Assembly (NCBI GenBank): GCA_019915015.1
Contig: JAHBBC010000035.1
Coordinates: forward strand, 248,001 to 312,000
Length of the DNA: 64,000 bases
Source of the DNA: Auriscalpium vulgare
Lineage: Eukaryota; Basidiomycota; Agaricomycetes; Russulales; Auriscalpiaceae
Direction of reading: 5' to 3'
A model generated the notes under the pieces. The model worked only from the letters and a program-made list of their open reading frames with translations. It did not search any database and was not told the origin of the DNA. The position numbers and the translations under genes were made by a program. This document shows, in pieces, positions 22,417 through 33,993 of the stretch (position 1 is the first letter of the stretch; every line of letters begins with the position of its first letter).

Positions 22417-24127
22417 TTACGGAAACGTGGAGAACTTGTAGGTTGTGCTCCAGGTGAAGTCTCGTCCAGGCTCATCTGAATATCCGTCGTCAGCAGAAGC
22501 ACATGCAGCGATCGAAAAATTGCTCACATATCTGGTCGATCCCCCACTCTGGGTTATTGATCGCATCAATCCAGCCCTGCTGCTCGATCGCGACGGCCGA
22601 GTGCGGATTGTAGGTCAGCGTCGGCCCGCCGTGGACAGCCTTGCGTGGCGTGCCCAGGTAGTTGCCCGTGTACACCTGCACGGCGGGCGAGTCCGACATG
22701 ATGTCCACCCTTCAATACATCCGCCCCAGTCAATATGATACGACAACAGCATTGCAAACAAGTCATGCACTCGCCTTATGCCAGAAAAGTCGCTCGACAG
22801 CGACACGCCCGGAGTCGTTTGCTCAGACTTGTCGTAGATCCAGCAATTGTCGTAGCCCTGGCAGCCTGTGCAACACTGTTCATACCGCGCGCACTGTCCA
22901 CAACAGGTCCGCACGCACCTGGACCGCACACATCCACCGCATCGGCCCACCGCGCCCCGATCTGCTGCGGCGCGAGGAAGTCCAGCGGCGTGCCTTGCAC
23001 CGCCAGGATCGGTCCAGTGGGCACGCCATTCGAGTCCGTGGCGATGTAGCGCGAGGCGTCGACGTGCAAGGTGTAGTTAAGCACGTCGGATGCGTTCCAG
23101 TTGGACGTGTTTGTTTGAAAGCCGTCCAAGTTCCTGATGCCAGGTCAAGCTTGTCAGGGATCCAGCCAAACAGTGAACAGAGACGCTCGACCCACCAGTA
23201 GATGTGCTGCGTCAGCATTATCGGTGTTTTTTCCGTGGCAGTCGCGTGTACTTGGGTGTGCAGCTGACCAGAAGCCACCGAATGTGTGACCTGGAAGTCA
23301 AAGTGTATCAACGTGTCACTGACTAGAAAACTCAACCCACAAATGCTGAAACGTTGCCGGGGAAGCCCTCGTCAGCTGCGTCGAGGTGGTGATACGTCAC
23401 ACTCGAGGCTGTCTTCGAGACTAAGGTCCAGTTGCGCCTGTCCCATCCATAAATGCCTCCGTGTAGCGTGTCTTGGCCTGTACCGTCAAGCGTCACGCAT
23501 TGAGCATACAAGGTAATAAACGTGGCCTATGCGAACCGTCGTGATCATTAGTGGGGATGTGATACACTCCCGGTCCATCGGCAGGAGGGTCGCGCGTGAC
23601 TGGAATAGAAAACGTTCCTGAAATCCTGCAGGTCAGCGCCAGTACATCTGCCACGTCATGGCAGACAGACCATTCTTGATGCGGTTGGCATACCTGCGTG
23701 CAATCGTTCGTCATCGCCAGCATAACATCTTCATGGATCACGCACCTCCCGACTATAGCATTGAACACCGGGTGCGCAGGATCCGCAAGTAGCTGGGACT
23801 AGGAAACGGCATTGAGTATATGAGCGCCTGCCTGTGAAGATAGTTCGCAAGGACCACTGACAGGGTCGTCGTAGCCAGGAATGACATCGTGCGCGACACC
23901 AGTCCTGTCCTTCACCCATAGCTCGGCCATCGTCGCACCAAACGAGACGAACTTGGCCGTCACAGAGCCATCCGGCGCAGATATGGACGTAACGTCAAAG
24001 GGCTAGGACAGCGTCAGTCTCTCGTCACTCACCACAGAGGAGTACTCACCCAGGGCTCGTTCGTGATCAAGTCCGCAACGACCCCGCGTACAGCGGCAGT
24101 AAACGCTAGGTACTTAATTCCAAGCAT
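22417..24127 (-). CDS. Secreted aldose 1-epimerase (mutarotase)
   Basis: Interconverts alpha and beta anomers of hexoses such as glucose and galactose. Seen: start MLGIKYLAFTAAVRGVVA is a likely signal peptide, so the enzyme is probably secreted or vacuolar, unlike the bacterial cytosolic form. Motifs in order: FDVTSISAPDGSVTAKFVSF, GATMAELWVKDR, DVIPGYDD, then a DGFQTNTSNWNASDV region, ALNYTLHVDASRY, GPILAVQGTPLDF, GYDNCWIYDK, VQVYTGNYLG, YNPHSAVAIEQQGWIDAINN and EPGRDFTWSTTYKFS. The C-terminal Glu in AIEQQ is the expected catalytic base. About 9 exons. Odd: one intron uses a GC donor (exon end AG, then GCGAGT, near 22770), which restores SSDFSGIRVDIMSDSPAV. It faces the DUF6534 gene tail to tail. 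Confidence 0.82.
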
Positions 24128-25090
24128 GGTTCTGATGTGCTGTCGAACAAGAAGTGCGAGAATTTATACTCTGGCGAGACTCGCATGAAATCAGAATCTC
24201 CGCGAGCTGCGGTCGGTAACAGTTTGACCGCTCGCTTTGTAGGCGTCCGGAGGGTAGGTCACAGGCTGATGCTATTCCCGTAGAGAAGGCTTCCTGAAGA
24301 TCCCCGTGCGCTGTTGAGACGCGTGTGCGACTGGAAACCATGCTCCCGACACTGCGCGGTACGCTGCGCTGAGGTCACCCGGACAAGACCCGGATGCCGA
24401 AGTTATCCAGTCGGCGCATTTGCTTGTGCGTACGGGGTCCCTGCATCAGCGCGCCCAGACTGGCGTGGTTCTTCGCGGAGAAATAGGCCTGATGATGACT
24501 AGGAGCCCTTCTACGGTGGTTTGAGCCGTCAGCATCCGACGTTGAAACCGTGGAGGCCCTTGTAATGTGGCGCCTGTTGGTATACTCCGGACCCGATAAT
24601 ATTCGCCGAGCGATCAGAAGAAGCCAGCGTCTAGCGACCGCCGCGTGAGACGTGTTACGCTCACTGTGACGAGTCGAAGGCTTGCGCGACTAAACGGCGT
24701 CAAGGTCAGACTCTATGTCATTAGCAGTTTCCATTTAGTGCGAGTAACATCGGACACCAAACCAACACCCTGCATCCCCAGCGCACAACCTGTGATCAAA
24801 CATCAGGACTGTCGCACCGTAACCAAAAGGCAAGCTACGCACCGTCTACAACTGAGCACTCGCGCCAGAATGCTGCCATGCCTCGTCAGGAGGTGATTTA
24901 TGGCTGTACACCGGCCGGCGCGGGGCAGGGCTCGGAGCGAAGGCAGAAATTAAGGCATGTCGCTGGGGGTACCAGAGACGAGAAGGCGAGGTAAGGTATA
25001 GATATGAGGTATGGTATATTGTGCGCAGGAGAGAGCCAGAGAAAGTCTATGCGCGGCGCGCCCAGGTATAATCAGCAGATATGAAGCAGC
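24128..25090. other. Intergenic, no gene recognised
   Basis: About 960 bp between the epimerase start (minus) and the LIS1 stop (minus). It must hold the epimerase promoter and the LIS1 3' end. Short open frames only; no repeat or TATA box I would trust. Confidence 0.5.
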
Positions 25091-26922
25091 TCAAGGAGCC
25101 CAGATCTTCACGGTCTGCAGGTATAGCAAATGTGTGAGTGACCAGGAATGCTCAGACGTAGCACGATGGCAAGCGTACCTGGTCTTGGCTACCAGTCGCA
25201 ATGACATTCATCACCATTGGGTCACCCGACTGCGAATCCGCGCCACTCGACAACGTCTGCCGACCCCATGCAATGGACGACACAAATTTATCATGCGCCT
25301 CGATCGTCCGTGTGCAGCGACCGGTCTTGAGCTCCCAGATACGCATAGTCTTGTCATCAGCTGCAGACAGGAGGAATTTGCCGTTCGGATGAAAGACCAA
25401 ACCACCAATCCAATCGTCGTGCCCGACCTAGACGAGAGAATGGATGTTACTATAATGTGATCCCGATTGATACAAAGATGCATGCGCACGAGGGTGTGCA
25501 AGCATTGGCCGCGCAGAGCATCCCAGATTTTGATTTGCTTATCGCGTCCTGATGTCACAACATATGCGACGGAAACCGAATCCGTGACTGCAGGCTGCGT
25601 TAAACCCGTCTGCATATTTAAGTCAGCATTTACACCTGCCATCACCCGTCGGAGTCATAGACAGACCTTCAACGCGATAAGTTCGCGAATGTCATCTATC
25701 GCATTCTTCGGAACGAACAAGGCAGCCTCGACGTGGTGTTCGTGGCCTCTGAGCTCAGCTTTGATGGTACCGGTGGCCAGCTCTACGACCTTGGCGGTCT
25801 AGAACGGTAATAGCATCATGTTCAAACCGCATCCACCGCATACATCTGGCTAGTCAAAAACTCACATGATCTGCTGAGCACGTTACAACGTACTTCCCAT
25901 CTATGCTCGGGATAGCACGACGGACCCAGTCGTTATGTGGCCGAATGACCTTGATGCAGTGACTGGAAGATAGGTCTATGAGCAGAAGGCCGCTGCGAGG
26001 GGCATCCGAACGCGTACGTGGTGGCGATCTCCCAGATGCGAACGGTCTGGTCTCGACTTGAGCTGATCACACGATCATCGCCAGGAAGGAAACGGGCTGA
26101 GGAAACAGAGTGCTCGTGTCCGCGCAAAGTCGCAAAGTTCTGGTAGTCATTTTCCACGTTCCACAACTTGATGAAGAGATCGTAAGCACAGGATACTGTC
26201 CGTGTGATGAGCATGACGCGAGCGAGAACAAAAAATAAGTGCAGGCGGACCTAGATTCTTCCCCTTGGAATCATATTCGCAGTCAGTCACACGCTTTGTG
26301 TGTCCCTTCAACGTCCTCTCCATCTCTCCCGTCTCCCAGTCCCAAACCTTAAGTGTGCTATCGTCACTTGCGCTGGCGATGACGGAGTACACAGGGTGGA
26401 AGGCGACGGCGTTGACTTTGTCACGATGGCCAGTGAGTATATGCTTCGAGGAGCTTGCAGTTGGTAACCAGTCTGGATTATTTCGACGGTTGAACCCGGC
26501 TGGTAGGGTCGCGAGAGCTGAATTGTCATTCAAGGCTTCGTTCAGGCGCGCCTCAAGATCGAGGATCTGCGATGCGTGTAAGTGCTCGGCTCATTCAAAG
26601 CTACGCGTCTCCCAACCTTCTTCTGCATGCGGATGACGCTGGTCCACTTCTTGACGAGGAGTCCGTTGCTTCTCTGAGCAGGATCGGGTTGGAAATCGGA
26701 CTGGCCAACGTCAGAGCTTTCTATGCGTATATCCAAACGAAAGCGCGCACGAGGTTAGCCTCTTCTTTAAAGTGATCGAAAGTCTTCGTGAAGCCAGAAC
26801 TGCTCAGATAGTCGAGCATGGCTTTGTGGCTAGAGCGCGATCAGCACGACGGTCGCGACACAAGTAATGTCTCGAGAGATCACGTACAGGTCATCTTGCT
26901 GGCGATCTGACAACGTGGACAT
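25091..26922 (-). CDS. PAC1: LIS1/PAC1, dynein regulator with LisH and seven WD40 repeats
   Basis: Binds dynein motor heads and NudE/Nip100-type partners, needed for nuclear migration and hyphal growth. Seen: [12 protein letters not shown] joined by splicing (donor GTACGT) to [13 protein letters not shown], the LisH dimerisation motif, then a coiled-coil part ([12 protein letters not shown] to [12 protein letters not shown]). WD40 repeats follow: [140 protein letters not shown] and finally TVKIWAP before TGA at 25091. About ten exons with short introns. Length about 430 residues fits the family. The start at 26922 is preferred over the upstream non-ATG frame because MSTLSDRQ is the family N terminus. 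Confidence 0.9.
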
Positions 26923-27462
26923 GGTTGCGCAGGTAGAAAGGAAAGTGTTGTCGAAATGAGATTTTGTAGACTTTGGAAAGAGCGGTCTTTTATATGTCGG
27001 TAGGCGGAACGAAGAAGGCGACCGGCCAGGGCGCGTCGCGGCCGCCGCACACCGTCTCTCGCACGGCGTCCCTTCCGACTTGTCACATCTTGTCAGTTCA
27101 CCACCGCCTTCCTGCCATCCATTATTTCCGTGGTATGGAGACTCTATCCATCGGTTCATGTACTCCGTTCATCATGCATGACCGACGGTCGTCAGCGTCT
27201 GACTAGCTGCACGGGACTCCCGTCTACTTACTTTCCGTGTCCGAGTCGGACATCGATTCCACCCGTTGCAGGTAAATCTTGGACTTGGTTAAGCGACTGT
27301 AGGTGATCGTGTTCGCTCTTGGTCTGGCAGACTAGATCCCGTCGAACCAGCGAGTCTTGGAATCACAGTCTGGACTGGCCAGATACCATGTTACTACCAG
27401 TCGCATTGTCTGACTTATCCAGCCCCTTCTTCCTTCCAAACACCCACCTGTTGGCGACTGCC

Positions 27463-29017
27463 ATGGAATCCCGTACACTGGGGAGAGCGCTGGCTTCACA
27501 GCCATCGATCCGGCGCCGGTCAGGTGTATATCCTTTAATATCCGGGACGGCAGAACGACACGGGTCGGCCAGCCACCCACTTCCTTCCGACGCAGTTGAG
27601 CGGGAAGCATTCCGAGAACCTGTACAAGCCACTGTCACCCTTGTGCAGCCTCGTTCATCGGCATCCTCATCCTCATCCTCATCCTCACTTCCCTTCGCCG
27701 AGCACCAGTTCCGTAATCGGTCACCCTCGCCTTCGCATGACTACAAAGACAAAGCTCTGGATGTACCTCCAGATGACACCCTCACTTCTATCCTCCTTAC
27801 TCCTCGCCCAGAACAATCTCATGCCTCAGCACCGTCACAATCTTTCCCCGCTCTTACCAAGCTCCGGATGGTCTCTCTTCACTATGCGAGCCATCGAGGC
27901 AGCTTGCCGCCCGGTTTCGAGACAGCGCCGCTTCCCTCGTTTCTGTTACCAAGAACGAACATACCATGCCGCCGGTAACACGCGCATTATCTGCAACGGA
28001 CAAATTCACTCAGAAGTGGCCGCGACCACGCTCCCTTCGTCATATCCCACCCAGCCTCCGTGCCAGTCATCGTGACGCTGCGCTCGGACGAGTTGGTGGA
28101 TGGAATGAGAGTCAGATGAAGGCCGCTCTTAAGGATGGCCGGGGACTAGGGACGGATTGGGCGGGTAACTGGACGCCTCACAAGTGGTGCCTTCTCATCA
28201 GCGTCACGGTGGTGTTCATGACGGGGCTCGTGAGCATCATATGCGCAGTGTTGACGTGGTTTGCTGGTGCGTAGTCTGCCCACCATTTCCGCCGAGAGAC
28301 TCAGCTCACCGCGCACTGACAGCGTACCCTGCCGCGCCGCTCCTTCTCATCACGGACTCTTCCTCATTCGTTCTCCTCACGTTCAGCTCTTCCCTTCTCT
28401 TGCTGGCCTCAATCGCCGGAATCACGGGCACGTTACTGAACTCCCGACCAATCCTCGCTGTCTACGTCTTGCTCCTATTTCCCTCCTTCATTTCCTTTGT
28501 CTCCATCGGCTACCTCACATACAAGAAGGCCAACTTCGCGCTCGACGGGAAGATGAGCGAGGCGTGGAATGCGTGGTACTCTCCAGGGGCGCGCACGGTT
28601 CTGCAGGGGGCCCTTGGCTGCTGTGGCTGGGCAAGTCCTCTACACGGCGCGGCTTCGTCAGGAACGTGCTACACACGCACACCGCTCCCAGGTTGCCGCG
28701 GACCACTCCTCAGCTTTGAACGCAACGTTCTGCCCACTATCTACGGCGCTGTCTTCGCTCTCGTCCCCCTCCACATCGCCAATATCTTCGTAGGCCTGCT
28801 GTGCGCCAACCATGTTACGCATCGCTTTGGAAAAGGCATCATGCCGAAGCGCTATCGTTTGAATGCAGTCGATCTGACAAGAATCGGAGCCTCTTCTGCC
28901 AAGCAGGAAACGACTTTTGCTTCTCTCTGCAGCTCCGTCGACGTCGTGTTGCCAGAACTTGCTCGAACAACGTCGTCCGGGTTAAGCGTCCTCCGAGAAG
29001 ATAGACAGCACAGCTAG
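27463..29017 (+). CDS. Basidiomycete tetraspanin
   Basis: Four-transmembrane scaffold protein, likely at the plasma membrane or vacuole; fungal members act in appressorium or hyphal growth. Seen: a long hydrophilic N-terminal region with a Ser run encoded by (TCATCC)n near 27660-27690, then HKWCLLISVTVVFMTGLVSI (TM1), SSSFVLLTFSSSLLLLASIA (TM2), AVYVLLLFPSFISFVSIGY (TM3), a large loop with GALGCCGWASPL (the CCG signature) and CYTRTPLPGC, and YGAVFALVPLHIANIFVGLL (TM4). The cytosolic tail is 70 residues. Introns are short (around 28268-28320). Odd: near 27915 the frame steps by -1 between PPGFET and AASLVSVTKNEHTMPPVTRA; both sides look coding and the second is what the family shows there, so a missing base in CCGCCCGGTTT is likely. 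The N-terminal start is approximate. Confidence 0.78.
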
Positions 29018-29762
29018 ATCTTGGAATAGCTTTGCTTTGGTGACGAGGTGAAGGAGATGGATGTTACCCGCCATAGTAGTCGATGGTTGCATCGTGATCA
29101 TTACACATGCTTCCAATCATATGGTTGCTGAATTGCTTGGCACTGTAACCCTTGCGTAGACCGGTGACCGTCTGTCCGGCGACAACGAGATGGGGAGGGT
29201 GTTGTCGTCTGACGACGATTCCTCCCCCTCTCAACATCGCCGTCAGCACGGCTGGTTACGAGTCTAACCCTTGCGCACCACGCTGCGTCTGGGAAGACCA
29301 ATGTGGTCGTAATCGAAATCGCCAAGTGCCTGCACGCAGCAGGCATCTTCCATGGCGCTGTTGACAGCGCTTGCGCAGGTCTTATCCCGATCTCCACGAA
29401 CGAAGGGCATTCATGTATCATCCCTGTGCTCTCAACGCTCCTATGTGTCGCCAAAGCATGCCGCGCTCCGTCGATGCATGACCGATGGACTTTCCGGCCG
29501 TGTTCCGAATGCCATCCGCAGCCATCTCGCCGACATTCATGTCCTTAGGTCGCCAACCGGGCCTAAGTATTCCGAGGCGCCTTCGATTCAGGATCTTCTT
29601 TGCTCACGGTGGCGGCGCGTCGAGCACGTTGTCCGGGCTGCCATTCTTTGCTTAGCACCGCGCGCAGCGAAGACGAGATGGTGTTATATACTGTCGGATG
29701 GCTGAGCGCCGTCCTCAATCCTGAGCCGCATACTTCTGGCGTACGATCACAACAGCCAGACT
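29018..29762. other. Intergenic, no gene recognised
   Basis: About 745 bp after the tetraspanin. Open frames on both strands are short, overlap each other and carry no motif I recognise. Confidence 0.45.
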
Positions 29763-30355
29763 ATGGCCCCAACGGCGCCCTCCTCAGGTTCTCCCACAAG
29801 TGACGCTGCTGCGGATTCGCCACCTCTTGCAGGCGAGGGTGCGGCAAGCCTCACGCGACAAACAGCCGAGGGCTTAGGCCTGGCAATTAGTGCGTCTCAT
29901 TTTTACTTCTCTTGCACACCGCTGACCTATACCTTCGTTTCAGTCTGCATTGCGGTCGTTGTCGGGTTCATCTTCTGGGCGTCGCGCTCAAACCGTCGTT
30001 CTTCGATTCCCGCGTTCAGGTCGCGCATATCACGCACCTCAGCGACAAGCCCAGCATGTCCACCATGTCGGGGAAGATCTGCGAAATGCCACCCGTGGTG
30101 GCCAGGAACTCGTCAAAGCTACCAGGTACGTGGTGTCTTCTCAGACGTCCCGTTGCGACATTGACACTCAGCGTCATTCACCTCAGAATCACCCTCATCC
30201 CAGCGACAGCCGGGCTTCAATTGGACTTTCTTAGCATTCTGGCGCGGGTCAAATCCGCCGCCGGCCTCGCAGCCTACACCCTTTATCCCGCTTCTCCTTC
30301 CACCCAGCGATATCTCGCTGCCACAGTCAATTCGTCCTTGCATACCTCGAGATAG
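29763..30355 (+). CDS. Small single-pass membrane protein, uncharacterised (tentative)
   Basis: Seen: MAPTAPSSGSPTSDAAADSP, then LTRQTAEGLGLAI, an intron from about 29893 to 29942 (acceptor TTTCAG), and ICIAVVVGFIFWASRSNRRS, which gives one transmembrane helix with a basic cytosolic flank. A plausible continuation THLSDKPSMSTMSGKICEM and PPVVARNSSKLP is in a frame shifted by -1 relative to the helix, so either another short intron or a one-base deletion near 30000 is needed. The end point given is the end of the longest open frame and is uncertain. I do not recognise a family. Confidence 0.4.
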
Positions 30356-30653
30356 CGCGCTTCGTACCCTGCGAACCCATCGACGGAGACCTCGAGCATA
30401 GATTCACGTACACTAGTGTCGGACAGCATCTATTCAGAGGCGCCTCCCCACACTGGAAGGTGGTGTTAAATACATACTACTCAACTTCCTTGAAACTACT
30501 ACTTTGTATGTGTATGAACCATCTCCTGGAAATATGTAGATCGCAGTAATTACCAGACATGACGCGGACGAGTACGAGACGGTGTAGCCAAGAGTTCTAG
30601 ACGCTATCATGATTATCGCATAGCTTGTATTAGGCTTCTGGGGGTGGCGAAGG

Positions 30654-30714
30654 GTCGTGATACACAGTCCGTCAGTCGTGATACACAGTCGTCAGTCGTG
30701 ATACACAGTCGTCA
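30654..30714 (+). repeat. Three tandem copies of a 20-21 bp repeat
   Basis: Copies GTCGTGATACACAGTC(C)GTCA lie at 30654-30674, 30675-30694 and 30695-30714, the first with one extra C. They lie in the 500-bp gap between the small membrane protein and the PRP3 stop codon. No function is visible. Confidence 0.9.
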
Positions 30715-30850
30715 AGAGCGAGCACACCGGCTCGGAGACCCATGCTGAGCGCTGAAGGTTTAGGTTGCACAACGAAAGCACCCAAATCACATCAGTAGAA
30801 GTAGTATAAGACATTTGAGTAAAGACTCCCGAGGCGAGCACCTCTCGACT

Positions 30851-33050
30851 TCACATCCACTCCTCGTCCTCAGGCTTGTAATTCTTCGCCTGGTCCCAAT
30901 AGCCCGCCAACTTCGAGCCCAGTACTTCCCTGGCAGCCGAGTCCGTTGGGCAGCTCTTCGGCCGGAAGTTCGTGAAGTTTCTCTCCCTGAGCGGGCCTTC
31001 CCAAATCAGGTCGCACCGATTGCCCTCCAGCGACCGCACCTCTTGCGGTTCAGCCGTCTCCTTGCCCTTCGCATTCGTGCCTGCCTCTTCATCTCCATGG
31101 TCGATCTCGACTTCTTCCTCCCCCCGGCTACGCGACGCCTCCGTCCACGCAATGCGGTGCTGCATGAGCCGCTTGTAAGTGCGGATGTACTTGGGCGCGC
31201 CTTCGACGTAGACCATGCTGAAGTTAGGATTGAAGATGACGAGGCCGGTGAGACCCAATTGATCGGCATTCTTGCGTACTTTGAAGCGATGTGAGGGATC
31301 TGCGAGTATCTTCACTCTGGGAGAGGCAATCAGCACGCGAGCTCAAGCATAGCGACAGACGAAGTGACATACTTGAAGGTAGCACCGATTATACCTTTCT
31401 TATCCTCCTCGGCTTTCTTCGTCTCGGTTTTTCCCGTCGCTGCTCGTCTGTGAGTTTGCGTTCTGCATTCATCTTCTCATGTGTATGTCTCCGCCCGGCA
31501 ACCTCTCGGCGAACACGTGCCTCCACTCGAGTGGGATCTTGCACTGCATCTGAAGTCAAGACCTTCATCAAGTTCGCCAAGCGCACTGCAAACATAGGTC
31601 TTATTTTCGGAGACTGGAACGATGGAGGAATGAGGCAACCTTTAGGCGCGTCCGGAGGAATGAGACCCATACGGATCCGGTCTCGCTTGTCTTGCAACTC
31701 TGCTTGCCTTCGTTGTTTCCTCATCTTCTTTTGTTCCTACAGTGGCATGAGTACAAGAGCTGACCACAAAAAAAGTTTGACAGACCTTCTTCGTCAACAT
31801 CAGGGGCTTGGGGGCAGGCTTGTTCTTCTCACCAGGCGGTGCTATAGGGATGGGGTGCTGGACGTAGATAGTGATGGGAGAACTAGGCGTGCGGATGTTG
31901 AGCAACGAATGGCTGAATCTTGTGAGGTCGTCGTAATTCTTCGTAGGCAACAGCGGTGCATCCCACCACTCTGCATTTGGAGGAGGGTCGCGCTAATGGC
32001 GATACCGTCGGCAACATTTCGCGTATTGTCAAGAGAGGTAGAACGCACCGAATGTTTTTCTCCAACGTGTCAAATTCACCCTCGAATCCAGCTTTCCTCG
32101 CGCTTGCCGCGATGCGTTGCTTCAAGGCTTCCAGCTGCGATTCTTGCCTCAGCTGGTTGGCCACGGCGACGTACTTTCCCTTCGGATTGAACTTGAGAGA
32201 TCGACCAACACGCTCTCTCGGCGCGCCCTCGAAGCCTGTGTCACCAGGTGTAGCGGCCGCGGCTGCATAAGGGTTTTCCTTCACAACGGGCACAGGAACA
32301 GGTGCTGGAGGCGGCGTTGGGGCATTGCGTACGTTGGCCCTGATGGAAGCGAATTTGGGCTGCATCGGTTTGTATCGGTCTTTCTTTGACTGGGAAACGG
32401 TGGGTGTAGTATCTAGGAGGAGAGGATGGGCAGCCATCTTGAGACCAGCACCCTGCTGAGCGGGCTCGGGAGCACGGCTCTTCTTGCCGATCTGTGGCAT
32501 GGACTATACAGACGAGTCAGTTTCTGATGCGTCAGGCCAATGGCAAAGAGTTTACCATGTATGGATTGTCCTTGACCGCAAGCTTACTCTGCGCCTCAGT
32601 CACTTTGCGACGCGCTTCAATCGCCTTCTTGCCGACATCGCCGACTTCTTCGTTGGAAGTGGTGTGAGTAGCCAATCCGAGGGCTGGAGTCTTGCGGCTC
32701 ATGGCCGCCAGCTTCGCCGCGACTTCTGCGCGTTTCTGCGCGATGAGGGCAGCCTGCATAATGACCTGTTTGAGCAGAAAGCAACGAGGAGAGGGGACAT
32801 GCACGTACACCAGATAGACCTGAAGAGCCATTGGAAGGAGTCTGAGGATGGAAACGGTTATAGAGGCGAGTCAGAAGATATTGGTGACCATATTCACCTT
32901 GAGAGCGAGGGAGGGTACTCACGGAAGTGTCACTGTCAAGACAATGATTAGCGGGAGAAATGAATGAGAAACTGCGAGAACTAACCTTCTAGCTTTCTTG
33001 GCAGCAGAGCTGGGGCTGTCATCGTCGAGGGCTCGTTTCTTGTCGCTCAT
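30851..33050 (-). CDS. PRP3: U4/U6 snRNP splicing factor PRP3
   Basis: Component of the U4/U6 di-snRNP and tri-snRNP, needed for spliceosome activation. Seen: start MSDKKRALDDDSPSSAAKKA at 33050 (basic N terminus), then ALIAQKRAEVAAKLAAMSRK, the conserved PRP3 N-terminal domain with KPMQPKFASIRANVR, SLKFNPKGKYVAVANQLRQE, WWDAPLLPTKNY, YVQHPIPIAPPGEK and EKMRKQRRQAELQDKRDRI, GLIPPDAPKGCLI. The C-terminal DUF1115 (ferredoxin-like) domain is KILADPSHRFKVRKNADQLG, LVIFNPNFSMVYVEGAPKYI, RLMQHRIAW and a closing WEGPLRERNFTNFRPKSCP, ending YKPEDEEWM. Introns are 45-60 nt. Odd: near 31430 the text changes frame by -1 between KLTDEQRR and EKTETKKAEEDKKGIIGATF in a GGGAAAAACC run; the second half is the expected PRP3 linker, so I suspect a missing base, not a broken gene. 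Divergent from the gene at 33196 with 145 bp between. Confidence 0.88.
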
Positions 33051-33195
33051 GGCGAGGGAGGTGGCGGTGGTACGAGGACAAGCGGCGGTGTTTGAATGCG
33101 TGTCGCGCGCTGCTCAGTGCTCTCCCGCGCAACCGCGTTGACCTCACCCGTCGCGCTCGCTCGCGCACTAGGCTGCCTGCCCACGTTCGCCCCGC

Positions 33196-33872
33196 ATGCC
33201 TTTCAGCTTTGCCCGATTTCCACGCTATCCCACCGCGCAAGCTCTGGACATCGTGCGCACCATAATCAAGTCCAGCGCGACTCCTCTGTCCACCCAGGAC
33301 ATATTCAAGCTGGCCATTACACAAGTACCAGCCGGCGCACCCGCTACAGCGACCAAGAAAGCCATTCCATTAGACAGTCAGGATCCCCCATACCCCGACC
33401 ATCCCGTACGATCCGTCAGGTGCGCATACACTGAAGTTATATGTACTTCTTCTAACCGATAGCCAGGTATCTGAAGAAAATGATTCTTCAAGACCTCCTT
33501 GACCGGAAGGAGATTGAAAAAGTGCACACCAAGCGCACGTTGAGCGCAGAGGAAATGCTGCAACGTCTGGCGACCATGACCAAGGCCGCCCAGCGTGCCC
33601 ACGCGAACGACGCGGCCAGAAACATCGACTTATGGCTCTGGCAGATCAGAACGCGCCCCGTAGTCGTTCCGAAAGTAGAGGAGCAGAAGGCTGCGTATGG
33701 CGTCGAAGTGGGCGTGGGCGAGGACGTGTCGCATCTGAATCGGCGGCGGCAGCGTGCGCGGGAGTTGAAGGTGAAGCTGGATGTGCAGTGGGTGCGGAAG
33801 CTGCAGAGGGCGAAGGAGACGCCGTTGACAGGCGAGCAGGGCGCATTATCGTCGCAGACTGTGTCGCCTTAG
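33196..33872 (+). CDS. Uncharacterised basic protein, about 200 residues
   Basis: Seen: two exons, 33196 to about 33418 (donor GTGCGC) and from YLKKMILQDLLDRKEIEK to TAG at 33870. MPFSFARFPRYPTAQALDIV and TIIKSSATPLSTQDIFKLAI suggest a helical start; the second exon is strongly basic with RRRQRARELKVKLDVQWVRK, a possible RNA-binding or mitochondrial ribosome-associated protein. I do not recognise the family. The proximity to PRP3 (145 bp, divergent) suggests a shared promoter. The start ATG has a good context (CGCATGCC). Confidence 0.65.
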
Positions 33873-33993
33873 AGCTGCTGGAATATATTTCTGAATCACG
33901 ACCTCCGTCTGTGACATACCGAGAATGGAAATCGACGGACAATGAGCGCGCAGCTCGTTCGCTGCGCCTCTCAACTCCTTCCCTCCTTCCACC

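Noticed and set aside
30654..30714. CRISPR-like array
   Set aside because: Only three adjoining copies without spacers, in a eukaryotic genome; it is a small tandem repeat.
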